Below are positions 42,301-51,300 of a stretch of DNA of 64,000 nucleotides, in pieces. Source of the stretch: Pseudorhodoferax sp. Leaf274 (GTDB taxonomy: Bacteria; Pseudomonadota; Gammaproteobacteria; Burkholderiales; Burkholderiaceae_C). The stretch's first letter is position 1. Each line of letters begins with the position of its first letter. The DNA lies in NCBI RefSeq assembly GCF_001422445.1, contig NZ_LMNA01000027.1, positions 62,001 to 126,000 of the forward strand, in the 5' to 3' direction. The notes below the pieces were generated by a model. It ran no database searches and was not told where the DNA came from. It worked only from the letters and a program-made list of their open reading frames with translations. The position numbers and the translations under genes were made by a program.

Positions 42301-44574
42301 GACATCACCGACTTCGGCTTCGCCCACATGCAGGTGGACATGCACCGCATCCGCCAGCTGACCATGAGCGCGACCGACGCCGGCCGGCTGGCCATCTCGC
42401 CCACGCTGGCGGCGCTGGCCAAGTCCGACAGCGCGATCGAGGTGCAGAAGGAGATCGGGGCCTACATCGACCGCGTGCGCCAGACGGCCACGGCGGCCTC
42501 CACGCCGCCGGCGCCACCCGCGCCGCCACCGGCACCGGCGCCCGGCCCCGTGCCGCAGCGGCCGGGCGTGTCCCGGCTGGCCGCCAACATCGGCAGCATC
42601 TCGGCCGTGCGCATCGGCACCATCACCGGCGCCAGCAGCGGCAGCCTGCTGGCCGCCAGCGCGCTCGCCGTGCGGCCCGGCCAGGCGGCGCAGCAGGCCA
42701 ACCTGGGCAGCAGCACCAACCTGGCCGCACGCGCGGGCGTGGCCAGCGTGGCGGCCGCCAGCCGCCTGGCCGAAGGCGTGCTGGTCCAGCGGCCCACGGC
42801 GCCGCTCAACATCGTCTACGCCAACCCCGTCGTGGGCCTGTCGGAGGTGCGCACCACGGCACTGGCCGAGCGGCTGCGCAACCCGCCCTCGCCCGAGGCG
42901 CGCAACTACGCGCTGTCCAACCGCGCGCGCACCGTCACGTCGCTGCTGAATCTGCTGGAGGCCTTCGCCGCCGAAGACAGCGGCGAGGTGCCTGCGCTGC
43001 TGCAGGACTTCCAGGTCCCCGGCCTGGCGGGCGATCCTTTCCTGGCCGGCCTGCCGGCCACCACCCCGCCGACGCTGCAGCGCCCGCTGGCCGACTTCCG
43101 CGGCAACACCGCGCTGCAGGAGGCGCTGGCCCGCCCGCCCACCGGCAGCGACAACGCGCTCGACGAGGCCACGCTGTTCACGCAGGCGGTGAGCCTGTCG
43201 GACAACACCATCGCCATGCTGCGCCGGCTGGAGGCACGGCTGACCGTCTACCGTGATGCGCTGAGCCGCTGCGAGACCGCGCTGGCCACGCTGCGCGGGC
43301 AGATCGGCGCGCTCGACGCACGCCAGGCCGAGGTGGCCAGCCAGCTGGCCGAGGCGCGCCACGACGTCAGCGTCACACGCGCGCTGCTGGACGAGGAGAC
43401 CGAGCGCATCGCCGCCATCAACGCGCGCCGCGCCAAGGTGCTGGCCGAGGAGGTCAAGTTCATCGCCTACGTGCGCCCGCGCGAGACCGACAACCTGCTG
43501 GCCACGCCCACCCATGCGGTCGATCCCGGCCTCGTGGAAGCGCCCGTGCCGGCCTGCCTGCGCGCCCACCCCGAGCCACCGGAGGAACTGCTGGACATGC
43601 TGCGCGTGGTGCGGGAGGCGCCCGCGCCCTGGTTCGTGCAGGTGCCGCCGCTGCTGCAGCGGCTGGACAAAGTCGACCACCTGATGCGCCTGCTGGACGG
43701 CGCCCAGGTGCGCGCGCTGGCCGGCCTGGCCCAGCCCCGGCTGTCCACGCAGGTGGTGTCCGGCGCCAGCCGGCTGGCCACCGGCATCGCCCAGCTGGCC
43801 ACGCGCCAGACCGAGGCGCTGGCGCCGCGCGTGGCCACGCTGCAGACCATGAACCTGAACCTGCTGACCAGCCTCTCCTGGCAGGGCGTGCGCGACCAGG
43901 CGGCCCAGGTGGTGAGCTTCGGCGACCTCGCCGAGGGCGGCCACGGCCGTGCCGACGTGGCGCGCGCCGCGGCCGAGGAGCTGGACCGCATCCGCGGCGT
44001 GGCCGCCTGCCTGCATGCCGAGTTCAGCGGCGTGCTGCCGGCGATCCGGCTGCAGTGGGCCGAGCTGCTGTCCGAGTTCGACGCCGCGCCCAACCTGCGC
44101 AACCTGGCCAATTTGCCGCGCTGGGCCGAGATCCCCTACCTGGACCGGCGCCAGATGCAGGCCTATGCCGACTGGCTGTTCGGCCAGATCGAGCCCGGCC
44201 AGCCGCAGGCCGTGGCGCTGGTCAACGACGTGGTGCGCATGTGCCTGCTGCTGGCCAGCCACGCGCCGGTGGACCGCATCGTGCAGGGCCGCATGGCCCG
44301 GCCCACGCCGGGCGTGAGCCCGGGCGTGCGCATCCCGCTCACGGTGCTGGACGCCGCGCCGCTGCGCGTGGGCATGGCCGCGCTGCTGTACCGGGCCGAC
44401 CAGCTGGTCGCGCGCGCCACGGTGGAGGACCTGGGCCAGGGCGAGGTGATGGCGCGCGTGGTGCACACGGCGCAGACGCGCGTGGACCTGGGCGACGACG
44501 TGCGCGTGCATTTCGACATGGCCACCAACGTGAGCCTGGCGGCCACGACGGCGCGGCGCACGTTGTTCAGGTGA
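39385..44574 (+). CDS. Appendage-module protein C, 1729 aa, with duplicated lectin-like domain and coiled coil
   Basis: 1729 residues starting at GTG 39385 (AGGAG 7 bases before; GTGA overlaps the upstream stop). The shared module occupies residues about 30-115 (FPGRALTAGALTQWQAWQAGHLAL, TAGVVDGLELSV, LEIGRGLALATSGEDLVLQQP). Two copies of a beta-sandwich domain lie at about 513-626 and 723-868, both with W/CLD-x-x-NPPR, YWGEN, LP-x-x-G-x-WV and a GM-x-x-x-x-YDG/TAYQG-like end. A Pro-rich linker (~1030-1060) and a predicted coiled coil (~1276-1370, LEARLTVYRDALSRCETALATLR...) follow. A fibre- or receptor-binding role is inferred. It could instead be the length-determining protein, but its beta-rich half argues against that. 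Confidence 0.7.
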   Translation: MSTTPIDGALAGERVIGLSPQSATEAATDWRRRPNVFPGRALTAGALTQWQAWQAGHLALRGQDWTAGVVDGLELSVRLLPDSTGFEAVELEIGRGLALATSGEDLVLQQPLRCRLADVPVVAPAGFFEDGSGVGAGTEGDPPTLRSRGIGAALGALGAPATPGGVPRPEIPAALPPIGVLVLQPVVADRASLDPMDPCERSACDEGTYGDAAAFEDWRMADGARLLWFVWPGEWRGVPAVPAVQLRNALAWTVFQAEEALPAGQVLPWEAWGQPLALVALDGATRAPLWLDRASVVRRGGQARDARLVAMAGRLQADSRRPALWQARIEQLAEQVASSGEPAPAPGTLNDAFGRFLPPVGLLPRNAFDPAGPRSAFFPVGFDIDAAPIPVEQLDLAVRASAALAPLAVGAAESVRLLVPVPLSSWEPGLLQRARIDPLFQQTLDAHLLRRARTLGLRQGLRQQAAMLDHALSGKVQTVASFKDDPLAVETESLAPWGEPPPGGGHRSALRAGLHQHFFDGAAPPFTVQPNEALFCWVCLDPDNPPRTLMLRWHGPNGWEHRAYWGENLIAGGADGTAARLRVGDLPTPGQWVMLTVAASALGLAGQNVDGMAFALYDGLAAFGLTGARTAEVWRKWFCNFLPTGARVQGDEPWDLLSANDLWAPFEPQRGVEPSLPDLQAEAGDGGIFGQPGTGTGTGTPAARRLGVPTSGFSLVYPPATGWRGHSVVHNAPATNGQGGLASIAIGAGDSFSCWIYLDELNPPRSLWAGLMLLDLRPDPPAASRIQYAFGYWGENRQAELMRTVPGLETLNARTQRAGALPRSGGWVELPLRLPTAAELPNGASRYAALGMVLTAYQGQFAVSDLLHRPPPSATQPTPAPVLLWPTAISADPRPTTVPPYAPFLAPAPIPQHNLGVLTPTPSSRIGTVSLYTELVGDPLLLRLSGHEQSQLLLRGLQGFADYLRQRIDRADDITDFGFAHMQVDMHRIRQLTMSATDAGRLAISPTLAALAKSDSAIEVQKEIGAYIDRVRQTATAASTPPAPPAPPPAPAPGPVPQRPGVSRLAANIGSISAVRIGTITGASSGSLLAASALAVRPGQAAQQANLGSSTNLAARAGVASVAAASRLAEGVLVQRPTAPLNIVYANPVVGLSEVRTTALAERLRNPPSPEARNYALSNRARTVTSLLNLLEAFAAEDSGEVPALLQDFQVPGLAGDPFLAGLPATTPPTLQRPLADFRGNTALQEALARPPTGSDNALDEATLFTQAVSLSDNTIAMLRRLEARLTVYRDALSRCETALATLRGQIGALDARQAEVASQLAEARHDVSVTRALLDEETERIAAINARRAKVLAEEVKFIAYVRPRETDNLLATPTHAVDPGLVEAPVPACLRAHPEPPEELLDMLRVVREAPAPWFVQVPPLLQRLDKVDHLMRLLDGAQVRALAGLAQPRLSTQVVSGASRLATGIAQLATRQTEALAPRVATLQTMNLNLLTSLSWQGVRDQAAQVVSFGDLAEGGHGRADVARAAAEELDRIRGVAACLHAEFSGVLPAIRLQWAELLSEFDAAPNLRNLANLPRWAEIPYLDRRQMQAYADWLFGQIEPGQPQAVALVNDVVRMCLLLASHAPVDRIVQGRMARPTPGVSPGVRIPLTVLDAAPLRVGMAALLYRADQLVARATVEDLGQGEVMARVVHTAQTRVDLGDDVRVHFDMATNVSLAATTARRTLFR

Positions 44575-44938
44575 CATGACATGGAATCTCCAGCCGTCCC
44601 CCTCGGCCGAGCGAAGCGACGGCCCGAGTCCCAGGCCGAGCGCAGCGATGGCCCATGTGGGACTTCCCCCTGTGCCCCTGCCGAGGAGCGCAGTGCCATG
44701 GGCTGCGCGGGGAACCTCGCGCTTTGTGAACTGACTCATTGCGCAACTCGCACCGTTCACTACGTTCACTCAGCTCGAACAAGTGCAATGAGTCAGATGT
44801 TGAAGCGCGAGGTTCCCCGCGCCGCCCAGACCACTGCGCTCCTCGGCGTGTGCACAGGGGCCCCGGGAGCGGGGGCACATCCGGGCCATCGCTGCGCTCG
44901 GCCCTGGACTCACGCAGCGCGTTGAAGGGCAGACCAGC
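44575..44938. repeat. 364-base intergenic repeat region, copy 3, forming a large inverted repeat
   Basis: No gene. The forward unit (44596-44744) matches copies 1 and 2. It is then followed by a reverse-complement copy (44785-44903: GCAATGAGTCAG, GCGCGAGGTTCCCCGCG, ACTGCGCTCCTCGGCG, GGCCATCGCTGCGCTCGGCCC), giving arms of over 100 bases around a 40-base loop. The transcript between the appendage genes and the ATPase block would fold into a very long hairpin. Confidence 0.82.
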
Positions 44939-46405
44939 ATGCCCGCCGCCCAGCGCACCGTCCGCCACCTGCGCCTGAAAGCCCCCCGCGCCGAGCAGGC
45001 GCGCCGCCTGCTGCCGGTGCTGGAAGACGCGCTGCGCTGCGCCAGCTTGGGCGATGGCGAAGACGCGCGGCTGATGGTCGTGCACCGGCTCGCGCTGGGG
45101 CCGGTGGCGGCCGGCATCTCGGCCCAGGCCCTGTCGCGCCTGATCGAGCAGCGCAGCGCCGAGGCCGTGCGCCACTGGGTCGACGCCGCGCACGCCACGG
45201 CCGACACCGCGGGCTGCGTCGCCTTCCGCGGCGCGCTGGACGCGCGCGTGCAGCTGGCGCTGCGCCTGCTGCATGGCCAGCCCTGCTCGGCCTGGTATTG
45301 GCCGGCCGCCGTGCCCGAGTACCGCGCGCAGGCCGATGCCGCGACCAACCTGCGCGCCCTGGCCCGGGCGGTGGCCGGCTGGCCCGAGGCGCGCAGCGCG
45401 CTGCCGGCCTGGCTGGCCGCCGCCGCGCACGCGGGGCATGCGGCTGCGCTGGCGCAGGCCATCGGGCCGGTGCTGGGGCCGGCGCTCGTCCAGCAATCCG
45501 GGCTGGGGCCGGTGCCGGGGCCGGCGCCGGTCCGGCAAGCCGGGCTGGGGCCCGTGACGGCACCGCCCACGGGCACCGCGGCACGCCGGCCGGACGGTCC
45601 TCCTGCACGCCGCGACCCGCGGGCACACCAGGCCGCCCCAGCGCCTGGCCCACGCGCGCCGCTGCCGCCCTGGCTGCACCACGCGCTGCGGCTGGCACCA
45701 CCCTCCCGGCTGCCGCCGCCCCCGGCGGTCCCGGAGACGGCACCCATGCCGCCCGACCTGGCCGCGCCGTCCGGCAGCCCCGCGCCGGTGCCTGCCGTGG
45801 CCGCGCCCACGACGCCGACGCGCGGGCGCCGCCGGCCGTCTGCGCCACCGCGCGCGCAAGAGCAGCAGACGCGGCGCGCAGCGGGCGCCCCGGACGCGCC
45901 CGCGCCTGGGCGTGCGGCCATGCGCGCCCTCCAGCCGCTGGCCCAGCCGCCCTGGCTGGAACACACCGCGTGCGGCGGCCTGCTGTTCCTGCTGCCCGTG
46001 CTGCAGCACCTGCAATGGCCGCAATGGCTGGACACGCAACCGCCTGAGTCCGCCGCCCGCCATACCGCCGCCGTGCTGCACCTGGCGCTGCGGCGCCTGG
46101 CCGCGCCGCCCGACGACCCGCTGTGGCAGCTGGCCCCGCCCACCACCGAGCCGCCCGCGCTGCAGGCCCGCCATGCCGCCTGGCTCGCGTCGGCGCGGCG
46201 CTGGCTGCACCGCGCCGGCCGCCTGGGCCTCGTCACGCTGGCGCGCCGCCCGGCGCATGTGGCACTGACCGCCACCCATGTCGACCTGTACTTCCGGCTC
46301 GACCAGACCGACCTGCGGCTGCGCCGCCTGGGCCTGGACCTGGACCCCGGCTGGCTGCCCTGGCTGGGCCGCGTGGTCCGCTTCCACTACGGCGAGGACG
46401 CATGA
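44939..46405 (+). CDS. Injection-system protein of unknown role preceding the ATPase (possible tape-measure-type protein)
   Basis: 488 residues. N-terminal 170 residues are helical (VRHLRLKAPRAEQARRLLPVLEDALR...LSRLIEQRSAEAVRHWVDAAH), the middle (about 175-325) is a Pro/Ala-rich linker containing a 14-residue tandem repeat, and the C-terminal 160 residues are ordered, with GGLLFLLPVLQHL and the ending HVDLYFRLDQTDLRLRRLGLDLDPGWLPWLGRVVRFHYG. That ending and the spot just before the AAA+ gene are shared, as I recall, by proteins of many CIS loci, some annotated as tape measure. It overlaps the ATPase gene by 4 bases, which suggests they function as a pair. Confidence 0.65.
   Translation: MPAAQRTVRHLRLKAPRAEQARRLLPVLEDALRCASLGDGEDARLMVVHRLALGPVAAGISAQALSRLIEQRSAEAVRHWVDAAHATADTAGCVAFRGALDARVQLALRLLHGQPCSAWYWPAAVPEYRAQADAATNLRALARAVAGWPEARSALPAWLAAAAHAGHAAALAQAIGPVLGPALVQQSGLGPVPGPAPVRQAGLGPVTAPPTGTAARRPDGPPARRDPRAHQAAPAPGPRAPLPPWLHHALRLAPPSRLPPPPAVPETAPMPPDLAAPSGSPAPVPAVAAPTTPTRGRRRPSAPPRAQEQQTRRAAGAPDAPAPGRAAMRALQPLAQPPWLEHTACGGLLFLLPVLQHLQWPQWLDTQPPESAARHTAAVLHLALRRLAAPPDDPLWQLAPPTTEPPALQARHAAWLASARRWLHRAGRLGLVTLARRPAHVALTATHVDLYFRLDQTDLRLRRLGLDLDPGWLPWLGRVVRFHYGEDA
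45464..45556 (+). repeat. 42-bp tandem repeat (2.2 copies) inside the 488-aa gene
   Basis: Units at 45464-45505 and 45506-45547, then a 9-base remnant, encode GPVLGPALVQQSGL, GPVPGPAPVRQAGL and GPV. The unit is in frame, so copy-number change would only lengthen or shorten the linker. Confidence 0.85.
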
Positions 46406-48345
46406 ACGCGCCCGCACCCCTTCTCCACCTCGACAGCCACCTGCAGCTGCCGGCCGGCCCCACGCTGGCCGAGATCGCACTGCGGCAGCTGGCGCCGGCC
46501 TGCGCCGATGCCGACGCCGCGCCCGAGGCCCTGTGGCTGGCCGGCCTGCACCAGCGCTGGCCGCTGGCCGGCGACCTGGCCACGGCGCTGCAGCAATGGC
46601 AGGACCAGCCGCCCGCCGCCGACACCGCGCTGCACCGGCTGGCGCAGGCCTTCGCGCTGGAGCCGGTCGAGCGCCTGGCCGTGGCGCTGGCCCTGGCCGT
46701 GGACACCGACCCGCTGGCCGCGCGCGCCGTCGGCTGGCTGCAGGCACCGCTGCGCGAGCTGCGCCCCACGGCCGGCCTCGTGGCCGCGCTGCATGCGGGG
46801 CCTGGCGGCGACGCCGCTGCCAGCCTGGCCGCGTTGCTGGACGGCGCGGCGCTGCGGCACCAGCTGCTGCGCCTGGTCGAGGCGCCCGAGCGCACGCTGC
46901 CCGACACCGCACTGGCCTTGCCCACGCCCGTGGTGCTGGCCGCGCGCGGCGCGCGCGGGCACTGGCCCGGCGTGACGCTGGAAGAGCCCGGCGCCCCACT
47001 GCCACCCAGCCTCCAAGGCGAGGCCGAGCGCCAGGCCGGCCTGCTTGCGGCCGGCGCCGGCGTGCTGGTGCTGCGCAGCGCCCACCCCGCCGAAGCCCGC
47101 CGCGCCGCCGCGGCCGTGGCCGCGCTGCTGGGCCGCCGCACGGCCTGCATCGACGGCGCCGAGCCGCCGGCGGGCCTGTCGGCCTGGCTCGTGTTGCATG
47201 GCGCATTGCCCGTGTTCTGCGCCCCGCTCGCGCCCGGCGAGCGGCGCCGCGTGCCCGCGCTGGCACCAGCCGTCGGCCCCTGCCTGCTGGCCAGCGGCCC
47301 GGAAGGCAGCTGGACGCTGGACGGCGACGCGCCGGCCGAATGGCCGCTGGCGCTGCCCACCGCCGCCGAGCGCACAGCGCTGTGGGCCGCGGGCGGCGCC
47401 GATGCCGCGCTGGCGGCCGAACTCGGTGCGCGGCACCGGCACAGCGCCGCGCGCATCGCCGCGCTGTGCCGCGCCGCCGGCCCCGGCGCGCTGCAGCGCC
47501 CCGCGCTGCACCGGGCCGCGCGGCAGCAGCGCAGCGAACTCGGCACGCTGGCCGAAGCCCTGCCCACCGACGTGCCCGACGCGGCGCTGGTGCTGGCCGC
47601 CCCGCTGCGCGCCGAGCTGGCCCACCTGCTGCAACGCTGCCGGCTGCGCGACAGCCTGGCCGACGGCCTGGGGCCGGGCGCACGCACGCGCTACCGGCCC
47701 GGGGTGCGCGCGCTGCTGGTCGGTGCCTCGGGCACCGGCAAGACCCTGTCGGCCGGCTGGATCGCCACCCAGCTGTCGCTGCCGCTGTACCGCGTCGACC
47801 TGGCCGCCGTCACCAGCAAGTACATCGGCGAGACCGAGAAGAACCTGGCCGAGTTGTTCGCGCGGGCCGAGCACGACGAGGTGGTGCTGCTGTTCGACGA
47901 GGCCGACGCGCTGTTCGGCAAACGCACCGAGGTCAAGGATTCCAACGACCGCTTCGCCAACCAGCAGACCAACTACCTGCTGCAGCGCATCGAGAGCTAC
48001 GACGGCATCGTGCTGCTGACCAGCAACAGCCGGGCACGCTTCGACAGCGCGTTCACGCGCCGGCTCGACGCCATCCTCGACTTCCCGGCGCCGGGGCCGG
48101 AAGAGCGGCGCGCGCTGTGGCTGGCCCACCTGGGCGAGGCCCACGCGCTGGCGCCGGCCGCGCTGAACCGGCTGGCCGCCGGCTGCGACCTGGCCGGCGG
48201 CCACATCCGCAACGTGGTGCTGGGCGCCCGCGCGGCGGCCGGCGGCGGCGCCATCGACGCGCCGGCCCTGGCCGCCGCGCTGGGCGCCGAGTACCGCAAG
48301 CTCGGCAAGTCCATGCCGGCCACGCTGCTGGCCCCCGCGGGCTGA
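46402..48345 (+). CDS. AAA+ ATPase of the injection system (Pvc15/Afp15-like)
   Basis: 647 residues. Residues about 1-400 form a helical N-terminal region; the AAA+ core has Walker A GASGTGKT (441-448), the pore-loop-like SKYIGETEKNLAELF, Walker B VVLLFDEADALF (D499/E500), sensor-1 LLTSNSR, and the arginine finger FTRRLDAI, followed by the lid GHIRNVVLGA. This is the type found in every eCIS locus and differs from the ClpV of type VI secretion. In PVC it is needed for particle assembly or cargo loading. It is overlapped by the upstream gene and followed after 4 bases by the giant effector gene. Confidence 0.93.
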   Translation: MNAPAPLLHLDSHLQLPAGPTLAEIALRQLAPACADADAAPEALWLAGLHQRWPLAGDLATALQQWQDQPPAADTALHRLAQAFALEPVERLAVALALAVDTDPLAARAVGWLQAPLRELRPTAGLVAALHAGPGGDAAASLAALLDGAALRHQLLRLVEAPERTLPDTALALPTPVVLAARGARGHWPGVTLEEPGAPLPPSLQGEAERQAGLLAAGAGVLVLRSAHPAEARRAAAAVAALLGRRTACIDGAEPPAGLSAWLVLHGALPVFCAPLAPGERRRVPALAPAVGPCLLASGPEGSWTLDGDAPAEWPLALPTAAERTALWAAGGADAALAAELGARHRHSAARIAALCRAAGPGALQRPALHRAARQQRSELGTLAEALPTDVPDAALVLAAPLRAELAHLLQRCRLRDSLADGLGPGARTRYRPGVRALLVGASGTGKTLSAGWIATQLSLPLYRVDLAAVTSKYIGETEKNLAELFARAEHDEVVLLFDEADALFGKRTEVKDSNDRFANQQTNYLLQRIESYDGIVLLTSNSRARFDSAFTRRLDAILDFPAPGPEERRALWLAHLGEAHALAPAALNRLAAGCDLAGGHIRNVVLGARAAAGGGAIDAPALAAALGAEYRKLGKSMPATLLAPAG

Positions 48346-48349
48346 CGCC

Positions 48350-51300
48350 ATGGGCCGCGTCGCGCTCCCGGCGCGCATGCGCGCACGCGACCGACCGCCC
48401 GCCACCGCGGAGCCGCGCCGGCCCCGCACGGCGCCGCCCGATGCCGCGCTGGTGGCCGGGCCCGGCAGCGCCGAAGCCGATGCGGCGCCGGCCTGGCCGC
48501 GCTACCTGCCCCTGCAGCCCACGTTCGGGGCGCAGCCGGTCGGCGCCGGAGCGCTGCTGGATGCGCGCCTGGACGGCCCGATGGACACCCGCCCGGACGC
48601 ACGCATGGATGCCCGCTTCGGCGCGCCGTTGCTGCCGCTATACCCGGCAGACGCGGCCCGGCGCGCGCCGCCACGGCCCGACGAGCCCATGGTGCGGTCG
48701 ACACCGCCCGAGGCCGCCCTGCCCCGTGCCGCCGCCAGCCCGGCGGCGCCGTCTGCGGCGACGCCGCACGCGCCCGCGCCAGCTCCCGGCCCGGACGCCG
48801 CGCCCGGCACCCCTGCCGCAGCCGACCCACCGGCCGCCGCCCGCGCAGCGCCCGATCCCGCAGCCCTCGGCGCCCCCGGTGCCCGGGGCGCTGCCAGATC
48901 CGGCGCCGCCGCTGCCCGCCCTGCCGGCGGCGGTGGCAGCCCGGCCGGCCCGGCCCGCGCCGAAGGCCAGGCCGCCGCCGACGCGGAAGACGCCCAGGCC
49001 GAAGGCACGGCCCTGCCCGACGCCGTCGATGCGCTGGCCGACGCCTCGCTGCAGGCGCCCCCGCTGCCCTGGCAGGCCCTGGACGCCCCCTGGGAGGCGC
49101 CCACCGAACTGCCCGGCGATGCGCTGGTGGCCGCGGCCGAGCCAGGCCACCCGCCGCGCCCGGGCGCCGACGCTCCAGCCGCTCCAGCCGCACCGGCACC
49201 CGCCGCCGCGCCCCCGGCCGGCACCAACGCCGAAGACCAGCGGCGCGCCATGCGCGAGGCCGCAGGCCAGGCCCGCCAGGCCTACGCCGGCGCGGCAGAC
49301 CAGCTGCGCGGCATGCACCAGCAGCTGCTGGCGCGTGCCAACGGCATCAGCCACTACATGGCCCAGGCCCATGGCCTGCAGGCCGGCGAGATCGTGCAGC
49401 GCCACGACCTGGACGGCGGCGCCATCGACCAGGCCGCCGACGGCGCCGCCGCCGCGACCGAGGAGGCCGGCCAGATGGCCGCCATGGCGGTGGACTCCGC
49501 CGCGCTGGACGCGGGCCAGGCCATCGCCGCGGCCGGCCGCAGCGCGCACGGCCTCATCAACGCCGGCGAGCGCAGTGGCGCAGCGCGCATCGCCAGCGTG
49601 GTCAGCGGCCTCGTCAGCGGCCATGTGTCGGCCTACGACGGCGCCGTGCGCCAGGCCCAGGAGGCCCACCAGGCGGCCCGCCGCACGCTGACGCAGTGGA
49701 ACGAGGCGCGCGCCACGCACTATTCGTCGCAGCGCGGCGCCTGGCTGGAGCGGGCCAAGAACGAGAAGCGCCAGCTGCGCATCCCGCGCTGGGTCGACCC
49801 CGAGGTCAAGGGCCTGCAGCAGCGCTTCGACGCGAAGAAGAAGGCCTGGGAGCAGTCGCGCGACACCACGGCGTGCAGCCTCTCGTGCAGCTACCAGGCC
49901 GCGCTGGCCGGTGAGAACGCACGCCTGGCCACGCAGGGCCGCACCAGCGTGGCCGCCGCGCTGCGCCAGGCGCGCAGCCGGCTGCGCGAGCAGCAGCAGG
50001 CCGCGCAACAGGCGCTGGCTTCGCTCACGCACAGCCAGCTGCAGCAGCTGCGCACCCAGCAGCGCGCCGCCAGGAGCCGGCTCAACAGCCAGGCGCGCGG
50101 CGCGCTGAGCGGCGTGCGGCACGAGGCGCAGCAGGCCGTGGGCGGACTGCAGGCGGCCACGCGCGGCGCGCTGCCGACCTACCTGCGCACCGCCCAGGGC
50201 CTGGAGCAGAACCTGCGCGCCAGCGCCGCGCGCGGCGCGCCTGCGCTGCGCCAGGCGGCCGAGCGTGCACCCGAGGGCGCGCTGCAGGGTGCACGGGCCA
50301 GCAGCGGCCGGCTGGACCAGCGCCTGCAGGCCAACCAGCAACGGCTGGACGACAGCCTGGCCGAACAGGCCGGCGCGCAGCTGCAGCGCTCCGGGCAGGA
50401 GGCCAGCGGGTTGCAGGCCACGCTGGCCCAGCTGCAGGCCCAGGGCGCCGCGCAGCGCGCGCAGAGCGCGGCCGGGGTGACCGAAGCCTTCGGCGGCCTG
50501 GCCGGCACGGTGACCCAGGCGGCCCAGTCCTGGGCCCAGCCGCTCACGGTGCGCATGGCCGGCTTCATCGCCCAGCAGCGCGCCCAGGCCGCCAGCGCGC
50601 TGGCCAGCCTGCGCAGCGACGCGCCTGCCGCCACGCCGGCCCCGCCACCGCCCGCGGCCGACAGCGGCGGCCCGCCGGCGGCGCCCGCGCCGGATTGCGG
50701 GCACTGCGCCAGCGCCGGCGGTGGGGGTGGAGGTGGCGCCGCGGCCAGCGGTCCGGCCCCGGGCCTGGACCGCCAGGTCCGCGAGGAGGTCGACTACAAC
50801 ACCGCGCGCAACGAACCCGCCACCTACTTCGCCAGCCAGCTGGAGGCCGCCGGCGCCGAGACCCAGACCGCGCTGGAAGGCCGCGCCAACCGGGTCGTGG
50901 GCGCGCTGGGCGGCGGCTTCGCCGGCACCGTGGACGAGTCCGGCGTGCTGGCCGCGCTGCGCGGCATGACGCTGGCCCAGGGCCGCGCGCTGGACACCCA
51001 GGTCTACCCATCCCACATCGGCGGACCGCACCTGGACACCGACCTGCGCCGCGAACTGGGCGCCGACAGCACCGACTACGAGGCCGCCAGCGCGTACCTG
51101 TACGGCGACAACGTGACCGGCGCGCGGCTGGAGCTGGCCGATTCGCTGGGCACCTTCAACGACGACGAGGCGCGCATCGAGGAGGTCATGCGCGCGCTGT
51201 CGCCCGACCAACTGGCCACGCTGGGCCGCCCCGACGACGGCACCATGGCCGCCGTGCGCAATGCGCTGGGCGGCACCGACCGCGAGGTGTTCGACGCACT

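Noticed and set aside
38707-44769. 2020-codon open frame antisense to the appendage genes
   Set aside because: Composition of a reverse-frame shadow (Gln/Arg/His/Gly); the plus strand holds coupled starts and stops and domain patterns.
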